Of a stretch of DNA of 64,000 nucleotides, positions 51,081 to 57,564 are shown piece after piece. Source of the DNA: Sagittula salina (GTDB taxonomy: Bacteria; Pseudomonadota; Alphaproteobacteria; Rhodobacterales; Rhodobacteraceae); NCBI RefSeq assembly GCF_017813235.1, contig NZ_JAGISH010000009.1, forward strand, positions 1-64,000. Reading direction: 5' to 3'. Position numbers and translations under genes: made by a program. The notes under the pieces are model-generated. The model was not told where the DNA came from. It ran no database searches and saw only the letters and a program-made list of their open reading frames with translations. Each line of letters begins with the position of its first letter. The stretch's first letter is position 1.

Positions 51081-51658
51081 TTGCGCAGCCCCAGAAACTC
51101 GCTCCTCATCACCGCCAGGACTTCGGGGCTCAGCCCGTGCTCATCGCGTTCCAGCTTCTCGATGACCTCCGCCGCGTGCGCCTCGGCCTCTCGCAGCGCC
51201 GCCTCGCGGGCCTCTCGCGCCACGCGGGCGCGCTCGTCGGCGAGCAGCTTCTCGCGCATGCCGGAGGAGCTCATCAGGTCCTTAAGCATCCGGCCCAGCG
51301 ACATCAGGTCCTTCGGGTCGAGATGTTCGTCCTTCACGCGCACCGCGTTGATCATGTGCACGGCGCTGGTGGCGATCATCTGCATCAGCACCTTGTGCAG
51401 CTCGCCTTCGGCCTCGATGTCCATATCGGCCAGCAGTGTCTCCGCGATCGAGAACGCCTCTCGCTGGTCCTTCAGCGCCTTCGAATAGTCACCCACCGCC
51501 GACTTGCCGACGCGCAGCTCCAGACCAGCCTCATCCAGGCGGAAGTTCAACGCCTCGGTCACGTCGACGATGTCGGCAAAGCCGCGGTCGCGCAGCTCCT
51601 CCGCCAGCCAGCGGCGAAGCTCCTCCGGGATAAGGTCCAGCTTCTTCGGCACGGGCAT
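51077..51658 (-). CDS. DUF3486 protein, probable small terminase (Mu gp27-like)
   Basis: A 193-residue DUF3486 protein, the Mu gp27 type thought to be the DNA-recognising terminase subunit. KKLDLIPEELRRWLAEELRD and GFADIVDVTEALNFRLDEAG give an HTH-like beginning, and the AEAHAAEVIEKLERDEHGLS region a long coiled coil. Starts right after the winged-helix gene and lies before the terminase block. Confidence 0.82.
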   Translation of the reverse strand: MPVPKKLDLIPEELRRWLAEELRDRGFADIVDVTEALNFRLDEAGLELRVGKSAVGDYSKALKDQREAFSIAETLLADMDIEAEGELHKVLMQMIATSAVHMINAVRVKDEHLDPKDLMSLGRMLKDLMSSSGMREKLLADERARVAREAREAALREAEAHAAEVIEKLERDEHGLSPEVLAVMRSEFLGLRK

Positions 51659-51659
51659 G

Positions 51660-51962
51660 TCAGGCCCTCGGCCGGGGACGCTGGATGCCGGGATAGGTGG
51701 CAATGCCCTGGGCGATCTCGCAGCCGCGCGTGGTGGCCGTCGCCACGATGAAGCCGCCCGGCAGATCCTCGGTGGTCAGCATTCCCTGGTCCTTCAGCCA
51801 GGCCAGTTCCCCCACCACCTGGTCGCGGGTGTAGCTGATGCCGAAGCGCGGCAGCAAATCGGTCATGATCGAGACGTTGGAGGTATAACGCGGTGCGTCT
51901 TCCAACATGCGAAGGATCGCTAGGCGGGCGTGCTCGCGCAGTTCTTCGGCGTAGCTCGACAC
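51660..51962 (-). CDS. Winged-helix phage protein (Mu gp26-like)
   Basis: A 100-residue ArsR-like winged-helix protein (LREHARLAILRMLEDAPRYT, SIMTDLLPRFGISYTRDQVV, ELAWLKDQGMLTTEDL). Found in this place in many Mu-like phages beside the gp25- and gp27-like genes. Possible DNA-binding aid for packaging. Confidence 0.78.
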   Translation of the reverse strand: MSSYAEELREHARLAILRMLEDAPRYTSNVSIMTDLLPRFGISYTRDQVVGELAWLKDQGMLTTEDLPGGFIVATATTRGCEIAQGIATYPGIQRPRPRA

Positions 51963-51965
51963 GGG

Positions 51966-52313
51966 TTAACTCCTGTTCAAGAGGTAGGTTTCGAGGCGCT
52001 CTGTGACGGTCATCAGCCGCTGCACCCCGTCGCGATTGGCGATCAGGGTCGCGTCGATGCGCTCCAGATCGCCCCGGAGAGACGCCACTCCGAGCTGGAT
52101 CTCGTGAAGGTCCTTCTTGGCAGGAAGGTTATCGACGGTGGTCTCCAGCCGGTCGATCCTGCGCTCGTGACGCGAGCAGCGATCGTCGACGGCGTCGATC
52201 CGGCCATCCACGTCCTTGCTGCGGGTTGCGAAGAAGGCATAGATGCCGGTCGCCAGGGACAGCAGAAAAGCCGCGACCGCTGCGATATCCTTGAGCGTTG
52301 CGAGGTCGAGCAT
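51966..52313 (-). CDS. DUF2730 membrane protein (Mu gp25-like)
   Basis: A 115-residue protein with one N-terminal span (IAAVAAFLLSLATGIYAFFA) and a long coiled coil (RHERRIDRLETTVDNLPAKK). This is the DUF2730 form of Mu gp25. It may take part in lysis or head assembly at the membrane. A GTG start at 52343 would add ten residues. Confidence 0.75.
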   Translation of the reverse strand: MLDLATLKDIAAVAAFLLSLATGIYAFFATRSKDVDGRIDAVDDRCSRHERRIDRLETTVDNLPAKKDLHEIQLGVASLRGDLERIDATLIANRDGVQRLMTVTERLETYLLNRS

Positions 52314-52377
52314 CACTGCAATACCACCCGCAGTGGCCAGCACGGTCCGGACGTCCCGCGGAACCAGTTAAGCATGA

Positions 52378-52938
52378 TCAGCCCTCTCGGATTGCGCGCC
52401 AATCGGCCAGCGCGGGGTTGTCGTCGTAGGTCCCGTGAGCCGGGGCATCAGTCAGTGTGGTGGCGGAGCCGGCGCCCAGCGCGCGCAATTCGCGGCGTTG
52501 AGCCAGGGCCGCTTGCGTCCCCGACATGACGCTGGCCAAATCGCGCTGGAAATCGAGGTCCTTGGCCTGCGCCCGCCCCCCAAAGAAGAAGGTCACGATG
52601 GCGGTGATCAGTACCCAGACCGGCGCGGGAATGATCGCCCAGGTCGTGAACACCTCCGCCATGAAGGCGGGGTCTCGGGCGGTCCAAACCAGCACCATAA
52701 AGACGCCAAGCGTGAAAGCCGGGCGCGGCAGGCGGTTCAATCCATCGACCAGACTGTCCCACCAGGTGCGCCGGCTGCGCGCGACGAACTCGGCCGCGAA
52801 CTGGTTCAGCGCGGCCGTGTCCAGATCGTGACCGCGTGCGTCGGAGGCCTCGGCGTTGACCTTGAACACCTCGGCCAATTCCTTCACTGCCTTGCCGTTG
52901 CCTCCAAGAAGCGTCTGGACCAGCTGGATCAGCCCCAT
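52378..52938 (-). CDS. Holin (3TM, GTA-release type)
   Basis: A 186-residue holin of the family also used for gene-transfer-agent release in Rhodobacterales. PRPAFTLGVFMVLVWTARDP and IIPAPVWVLITAIVTFFFGG are membrane segments, followed by a charged C-terminus. It overlaps the endolysin end by 10 bp, so the two lysis genes are coupled. Confidence 0.85.
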   Translation of the reverse strand: MGLIQLVQTLLGGNGKAVKELAEVFKVNAEASDARGHDLDTAALNQFAAEFVARSRRTWWDSLVDGLNRLPRPAFTLGVFMVLVWTARDPAFMAEVFTTWAIIPAPVWVLITAIVTFFFGGRAQAKDLDFQRDLASVMSGTQAALAQRRELRALGAGSATTLTDAPAHGTYDDNPALADWRAIREG

Positions 52939-53546
52939 GCCGCCACCCGCTTGCGAAACTGGGCGTCCGTCATGTGGTACCGTGGAGAGATGAACTCCTC
53001 GGCCCGTTTGATCCAGCCGCCTTTGCCTCCGGCCCGCGTGCGAGCGTACTTGCGGGACTTCGGGCGGCGATCCGCGATGCGGAAGTAATAATCCCGCCGA
53101 GCGATCCCGTAGGCATCGGCGAAGCGCAAGGCATTGCGGGCGCAGGCCCGGTTGACCGCGGCGATCGAGCGGGGCCCTATAACGCCATCCACGGCGACGC
53201 TCTCCCCCGCGTCGTTGAGAAGCGCCTGGAGGATCTTCACTGCGTTCGCGCCGGCGTTCACATACATATCGAAAACGGAAGGCTGAAGCAGCGCGGGCAG
53301 CTCGTCGATGCGCGGGCCGTGGAAGTAGCGATCCTCGAAGATCTGCACGGCGTGGCCCCGGGTCAGGGCCTTGACGTCCATCACGTCGATGTCACCGTCA
53401 CCGTCCAGATCGCCCCAGGGGATGTTGCGCAGGGTATGGATCGTGACGCCAAATTTCGTGGCGCCGCCTGGGTCGTCCGGATCGTTGACGAAGCCGCCCT
53501 CGCGGTCGACGATCTCTTCGGCCATTTGTCGGATCGCATGTGCCAT
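52929..53546 (-). CDS. Endolysin, glycoside hydrolase 108 family
   Basis: A 205-residue N-acetylmuramidase. The catalytic Glu lies in VDREGGFVNDPDDPGGATKF (E of EGG, about residue 16), followed by GVTIHTLRN. DRYFHGPRIDELPALLQPSV and NAGANAVKILQALLNDAG are family blocks, and the C-terminal PG-binding region carries VDGVIGPRSIAAVN. An EF-hand-like loop, DLDGDGDIDVMD (about 45-56), is inserted before ALTRG and may bind calcium. No signal peptide, so release depends on the holin. Confidence 0.88.
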   Translation of the reverse strand: MAHAIRQMAEEIVDREGGFVNDPDDPGGATKFGVTIHTLRNIPWGDLDGDGDIDVMDVKALTRGHAVQIFEDRYFHGPRIDELPALLQPSVFDMYVNAGANAVKILQALLNDAGESVAVDGVIGPRSIAAVNRACARNALRFADAYGIARRDYYFRIADRRPKSRKYARTRAGGKGGWIKRAEEFISPRYHMTDAQFRKRVAAWG

Positions 53547-53599
53547 TGAAGCCCCCTTGAATGGGGCCATCATGGCTGTCGCGGCCGTGTCATTCCGGG

Positions 53600-53613
53600 G
53601 GGAAGGTTGATCC
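53600..53613 (-). promoter_or_regulatory. Shared 14-bp motif upstream of lysis operon
   Basis: GGATCAACCTTCCC on the minus strand, 54-67 bp before the endolysin ATG and just after the Mor-like gene ends. It is identical to 44502-44515 before the head operon. Confidence 0.5.
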
Positions 53614-53999
53614 TAGAACAGCGAGAACTGGTCCGGATCGGGCTTGCGCATGGGCTCGTCTCCGGCCTCGCGCAGCGTTCGCTTGACGTTAGTCGTCGTC
53701 GTCTTCAGGGCACGGCAGATCTGCGCCACGGAATAGCCCTCCGCGCGCAGGGCGCGGATCAGCCAGGTCTTCGGCATCGGGATCTCGGTCTTCGGATCGC
53801 GCATCATAGCCCCGAGACGCTTCAGCCGATCGGCACCGATCAGTGCCTCCGCTGCAGAACGGCCAGCCGGATCGGTGGGGAAGTAGAGCTGGCAGCCGCC
53901 GAACATGACAAGGAACGAGATCGCAGTCTCGTAGCCGAGGACCTCGACATAGGCGTCGAGGTGCGCCGGGTGGCGGGGATATGCCACCCGGTCATTCAT
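53613..53999 (-). CDS. Mor-like transcription activator
   Basis: A 128-residue protein with the Mor/C layout. An N-terminal dimerisation part contains LGYETAISFLVMFGGCQLYFP (matching the family's GGxxxYxP), and the C-terminal HTH is LRAEGYSVAQICRALKTTTT then NVKRTLREAG. It is the last gene of the early/middle run, exactly where Mor lies in Mu, and would switch on lysis and morphogenesis genes. The 14-bp motif downstream is a possible target. Confidence 0.8.
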   Translation of the reverse strand: MNDRVAYPRHPAHLDAYVEVLGYETAISFLVMFGGCQLYFPTDPAGRSAAEALIGADRLKRLGAMMRDPKTEIPMPKTWLIRALRAEGYSVAQICRALKTTTTNVKRTLREAGDEPMRKPDPDQFSLF

Positions 54000-54262
54000 T
54001 CGTCGTCAATCTCGCGGCGGCGCCTGGGGCCGCCCTTTCCGTTTGGGGGCGTATTGGCCCTGCAGCAGGTGATGACCGTCGTCTCCTTGATCCTGTAGTG
54101 CATGCCGTCGATGTTGACGGCGTTCATTCCGGTGGCGCTTCCCGCCGCGGCATCCACGCGACGACCGAGGTCCCGGCGGAGCCTTTCGACATCGAGGCCA
54201 AGCCCCCGCTCCATGTAACGGACCAGGGCGTGGTCGCTGACGTAGTGGCGCGGTTTCTTCAT
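53996..54262 (-). CDS. Phage hypothetical protein (88 aa)
   Basis: MKKPRHYVSDHALVRYMERG is followed by VERLRRDLGRRVDAAAG and a C-terminal beta part (IDGMHYRIKETTVITCC). The HxxxRxxxR pattern is reminiscent of DUF4258/RelE-like folds, but similarity is faint. Overlaps GemA and Mor-like genes (ATGA each). Confidence 0.6.
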   Translation of the reverse strand: MKKPRHYVSDHALVRYMERGLGLDVERLRRDLGRRVDAAAGSATGMNAVNIDGMHYRIKETTVITCCRANTPPNGKGGPRRRREIDDE

Positions 54263-54714
54263 CCCTTGATCCTTTCCCAGTCGAAATCGATCTTCTCGCG
54301 CTTCAGCCATTGCTTGAGCGCATTCAGAACCGCGTCAATCTGCGCCCGGTCCCGCATGGTGTTGATGTCGATCGGCACGCTTCCCCAGGACCCCTCGAAG
54401 CGGTTCCGAACGAATGCATGCAGCCCGCGCGCCGAGGGGTCTTTCAAGACGCCTGCGTCCCCCAGCGCGCGCCAGAGGACGAAGATCAGGCGGACATCTC
54501 CACGCGACGCTTGCCGGAAGCGCCCCTTGCCGCGGGCGGAAGGCCGGAACCCCCGTGCCGACAGTGCGTCGAGCACCTGCTGATGCTCCGCGTCGCTCAT
54601 GTCGGAGAGGCTGGCCTTGCCCACGAGCTCCAGCTGCATGGTCTTGCGGGTGTCCTCGTCAATGCCCAGGACACGGCAGGCCACGTGGATCGTGCGGATG
54701 GTTCGGTCCGTCAT
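54259..54714 (-). CDS. gemA: GemA-like regulatory protein (Mu gp16, DUF1018)
   Basis: A 151-residue GemA/gp16-family protein. TIHVACRVLGIDEDTRKTMQ and SDMSDAEHQQVLDALSARGF are the diagnostic blocks, with a C-terminal DINTMRDRAQIDAVLNALKQ. In Mu, GemA affects host gene expression and DNA supercoiling. It lies directly upstream of the Mor-like gene, as in Mu. Confidence 0.9.
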   Translation of the reverse strand: MTDRTIRTIHVACRVLGIDEDTRKTMQLELVGKASLSDMSDAEHQQVLDALSARGFRPSARGKGRFRQASRGDVRLIFVLWRALGDAGVLKDPSARGLHAFVRNRFEGSWGSVPIDINTMRDRAQIDAVLNALKQWLKREKIDFDWERIKG

Positions 54715-54767
54715 TGACAGGTCCTCCGCAGGGCGGCACCGTCGTGAGCGTTTGTCAGGAGGTCGCC

Positions 54768-55067
54768 ATGTTCCGAACCGTTGCCGCTCTCGCAATCGTT
54801 GCCGCCAGCCCAGGGCAGGCACAACAGATATACGAACGCGTGAAATATCTTGAGGCAAGCTGTCAAACCCTGATCGTTTCGGTGTCCGATCGCCCATTGG
54901 TGACAGCCGATGCGGCGCTCTACTTCGACGGCATGATTCAAGGGGCAGCGGCGGCAGGAAGCACGCCAGCGGCGGTTCTCAATGCCTACCGCGTCCTGTG
55001 TAACCGGGATCCGGCCTACACGGTCGAAAGCGCGCTTAAGCGGGTGATGAAGGATCTCGGGCGGTAG
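54768..55067 (+). CDS. Secreted moron protein on the opposite strand
   Basis: A 99-residue exported protein. MFRTVAALAIVAASPGQAQQ is a clear Sec signal (cut after AQA), and the mature part has two Cys (EASCQTL, RVLCNRD) and a GMIQGAAAAG stretch reminiscent of Rap1a/Tai-type small periplasmic proteins. Ribosome site tcaggaggt is excellent. It is the only plus-strand gene inside the 30-kb leftward block and has its own terminator, so it is an independent cargo (moron) gene likely expressed in the lysogen. Confidence 0.78.
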   Translation: MFRTVAALAIVAASPGQAQQIYERVKYLEASCQTLIVSVSDRPLVTADAALYFDGMIQGAAAAGSTPAAVLNAYRVLCNRDPAYTVESALKRVMKDLGR

Positions 55068-55069
55068 CA

Positions 55070-55189
55070 TCAACGCGGCTCCGCCCGGTAGATCACCTCG
55101 CTCGCCACCATCGCCGCCGAGGTAGGCGGCGATGGTGGCATCTCGCAGTCCGTGCAAGCGATCGAGCTGCTGGCGAGGGGACTGGCCAT
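55070..55189 (-). CDS. Doubtful small ORF after DUF3164 gene
   Basis: Forty codons, MASPLASSSIACTDCEMPPS and so on, beginning 5 bp after the DUF3164 stop. It spans the strong hairpin at 55104-55139, has no homology and no clear ribosome site. Translation is possible but unlikely. Confidence 0.25.
   Translation of the reverse strand: MASPLASSSIACTDCEMPPSPPTSAAMVASEVIYRAEPR
55104..55139. terminator. Bidirectional hairpin between moron and early operon
   Basis: GCCACCATCGCCGCC and its exact complement (15-bp arms) flank a 6-base loop. It lies between the convergent moron gene and the DUF3164 gene and probably ends the moron transcript while damping the leftward one. Confidence 0.65.
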
Positions 55190-55193
55190 CGCG

Positions 55194-55832
55194 CTACGCC
55201 TTCGCCATATCGATGGTAATCGCTTCCCACTGCGCCTGGCCGTGTTCGCGGCGATAGAAACGCATGTAGGTCTTGGAGCCGATGGCGCGCTCGGCGTCGG
55301 TGATCGCCTGCATGGCGTTCCGCCAGCGCGGGTCGTCAATCTCCAGGCGCTTCAGGCCCAGCAGTTCCGCGCGGTTGATCTTGCCCTCCTTGTTGGTCTG
55401 GAAGGCGCGCTCAATGATGGCGCGCAGCTCCGGCCGGGCATCGGCGCTCCATTCGATCAGGCACTGGTCGACGAGGTTCTTGGCGATCTGCAGTTCCGGG
55501 CCGTAATCGAAGTGGTCTGCGACCTGGACCTTGACCTGCATCGTGCCGTCGAAGGACGTGAGCGTCAGGTTGCCTCGCGCGCCCCCCTTCGTTTCGCCGT
55601 ACTCCGCGCTCAGCAGGCCCAGGAAGTCGTTTACATCCTCGAAGCAGTGGCCCTTGAACCGGGCGATCTGCCCGCTGAGGTCAGTGGCGAAGCCGATGAT
55701 CTTGCGCACCAGCTCGTCGAGGAGTTGATCCTGCGGACGGATCTGCTCCAGCGGCACGGAGTGGCCCTGGGCGTTCTTCATGTGGGCTTCGCCGTTTACC
55801 TCGAAGACACCGGGTTTCGTCTGCTCGTTCAT
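55194..55832 (-). CDS. DUF3164 family phage protein
   Basis: A 212-residue DUF3164 protein, standard in the early region of Mu-like phages. VFEVNGEAHMKNAQGHSVPL at the start, ARFKGHCFEDVNDFLGLLSA and LTLTSFDGTMQVKVQVADHF in the middle, and FYRREHGQAQWEAITIDMAK at the end. Biochemical role unknown. It overlaps the preceding gene by ATGA. Confidence 0.88.
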   Translation of the reverse strand: MNEQTKPGVFEVNGEAHMKNAQGHSVPLEQIRPQDQLLDELVRKIIGFATDLSGQIARFKGHCFEDVNDFLGLLSAEYGETKGGARGNLTLTSFDGTMQVKVQVADHFDYGPELQIAKNLVDQCLIEWSADARPELRAIIERAFQTNKEGKINRAELLGLKRLEIDDPRWRNAMQAITDAERAIGSKTYMRFYRREHGQAQWEAITIDMAKA

Positions 55833-56224
55833 TGGTCGATTTCCTTCTCGGAGGTGGTTTCGGTAGTCGTGTCGCGGTGCCGGGGGCACCGGTTGCAGGC
55901 GCGAAACATCTGGACGTACAGGGTGTTCACATTGCGAAATTCGCGGGCCTTGGTGCGCCAGTCGCGGCAATCCTTTTTCCCGATTTCGCCCAGGGCGGGG
56001 CAGGCCAGCGTCTCGGAGAGGAGGATGCCGCGGACCAGGTCCTCCACTGCCGCCATGTCGCCGGCGTACTTGGCCGCCAGAACGTTGGAGACGAGCGACG
56101 GCGAACGCCCGATGCGATCAGCAGCCTTGTTCTGGCTGCTCCGGTCGCATTCTTCCGCCAGGGCACGTACCCAGTTCGGCATGTCTTCACCCCAGGCGGA
56201 GCGCGCCTTTTCCAGAGCGCTCAT
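55829..56224 (-). CDS. HTH regulator with Cys cluster, early phage
   Basis: A 131-residue protein. CDRSSQNKAADRIGRSPSLV then SNVLAAKYAGDMAAVEDLVR is an XRE-like HTH. The C-terminus has several cysteines (ETLACPALGEIGKKDCRDW, FRACNRCPRH) that may bind a metal. Similar proteins lie behind MuB in RcapMu-like phages. It overlaps both neighbours by 4 bp. Confidence 0.75.
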   Translation of the reverse strand: MSALEKARSAWGEDMPNWVRALAEECDRSSQNKAADRIGRSPSLVSNVLAAKYAGDMAAVEDLVRGILLSETLACPALGEIGKKDCRDWRTKAREFRNVNTLYVQMFRACNRCPRHRDTTTETTSEKEIDQ

Positions 56225-56784
56225 GTCCGCACCTGCTTCGCGCCCGCGAGCCAGCGTTCGCCTGAATTGCTGTCTGCTACGACCGTGACGCGTTCCACGA
56301 CAGGAGCGTTCGGGCCTGTGTTGCGGACCAGTTGATAGTGGGTTTCCTGCTTGCCAGGGACGGCCTGTCCGCGAACTTTCAGGAAACCGGCCTCGAACAG
56401 TGCCAGGCAGTAGGCGCGAGCCTTGCCGCGCGAGATCTCCACGCCGCCCGCGTTGCTGTGCATGGCGATGTCGAGGTGGGTAAAGTGCTGGAGGTAGCGC
56501 ATCGAGCGCCACATATTGGCCTCCGGCGTCGCCGCGGGGGCGGGTGATGCGCCAAGGGTTTCACGCCGTGCAGCGGCGATGAAGTAGCGGCGGTTCGCCT
56601 CCTTCCGCGTTATGACGATCAAACCCTCAGCCAGCCAGTAGGTGATGTACCGCTGCGCGGTTCCCTCTGGCAGCCTAAGGTTTCTGATGAGGTCGGGCAG
56701 GGTCCACTCGTCCATGGTCAGGACGGTCGACATTGCCGCATCACGCCGCGCGAGGGCGGTCTTTCTGGCGTCGCTCTCGGCCAT
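56221..56784 (-). CDS. Winged-helix DNA-binding phage protein
   Basis: A 187-residue protein: LPDLIRNLRLPEGTAQRYIT is a winged-helix recognition part with a wing in LIVITRKEANRRYFIAAARR. The second half (GGVEISRGKARAYCLALFEA, KVRGQAVPGKQETHYQLVR) may be another winged helix. It is coupled to the MuB-like gene by TGATG. Probably helps in regulation or replication. Confidence 0.72.
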   Translation of the reverse strand: MAESDARKTALARRDAAMSTVLTMDEWTLPDLIRNLRLPEGTAQRYITYWLAEGLIVITRKEANRRYFIAAARRETLGASPAPAATPEANMWRSMRYLQHFTHLDIAMHSNAGGVEISRGKARAYCLALFEAGFLKVRGQAVPGKQETHYQLVRNTGPNAPVVERVTVVADSNSGERWLAGAKQVRT

Positions 56785-57554
56785 CAGCGTGCCTTTCGTG
56801 CCAAGGCGGCGGAAGCACCCGGATAGACCTCGACCTTGCGGCTCACCGGCGGCGCGCCGGTGAAGTATGCCCGATCTCCCCACAACGACAGGTCGGCCCG
56901 CTTGGCGCCTTGGCGGCGCGCCAATTCCTTGACCATGTCAAGGTTGGTGGCCACCCGGCGAATGGCTCCGCTTGACGCAGCGACGATGCTTTCCAGCAGA
57001 TCGGGAGCAACGGTGATGCCGGCACAGTAGATTTCCGCGAGCTTGCCCGCGTCGCGCACATCACAATCAACCGTTTCCTGCCAGTCCAGCACGCGGTTGT
57101 GGATGTTCTCCCAGCGGGTCAGTCCCTGCGGAAGGTTGGTTTCACCTACCAGGACGATCGGCGCCAGGCTGCTTTCGTAGATGTCACGCACCAGTTCGAT
57201 CATGTTCCCGCGCAACATGTACTGTGCGTCGTCGATGATCAGAGGGCGGTCGGTGATCGCCAGGTGGGCCGAAATCGCATCGACGTAGTAGGGCGTGGTC
57301 TTGCGCCGCGGTTGGACGCCCATTTCCTCGCAGACCTTCTCGACGAAGTAGGCCTTCGTCCAGGACTGTTTCATCTGCACGACATGGGCCTGGTACTCGT
57401 TGGCGGCCACGATCACGGCCGTGGATTTGCCACTGCCCGACCGGCCGGAAAAGACACCCAGACCAGGAAGGCCGGGGGTGCGGTGGATCAGCCGCTCGGT
57501 GTGTTGCATCAGGGCTGCGACGTTGCGCAGGGGAGCGATGCGGGGAATGTTCAT
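56784..57554 (-). CDS. MuB-like AAA+ ATPase, transposition target protein
   Basis: A 256-residue AAA ATPase. Walker A is FSGRSGSGKSTAV (about 36-45), Walker B PLIIDDAQYM and sensor LVGETNLPQGL. It has an AAA_22/TniB-like core and lacks the N-terminal HTH of Mu's own B. It delivers the transposase to target DNA and gives immunity to self-insertion. The ATG at 57554 has a gaggacgag ribosome site 10 bp after the transposase stop. Confidence 0.9.
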   Translation of the reverse strand: MNIPRIAPLRNVAALMQHTERLIHRTPGLPGLGVFSGRSGSGKSTAVIVAANEYQAHVVQMKQSWTKAYFVEKVCEEMGVQPRRKTTPYYVDAISAHLAITDRPLIIDDAQYMLRGNMIELVRDIYESSLAPIVLVGETNLPQGLTRWENIHNRVLDWQETVDCDVRDAGKLAEIYCAGITVAPDLLESIVAASSGAIRRVATNLDMVKELARRQGAKRADLSLWGDRAYFTGAPPVSRKVEVYPGASAALARKAR

Positions 57555-57564
57555 GCTCTCGTCC

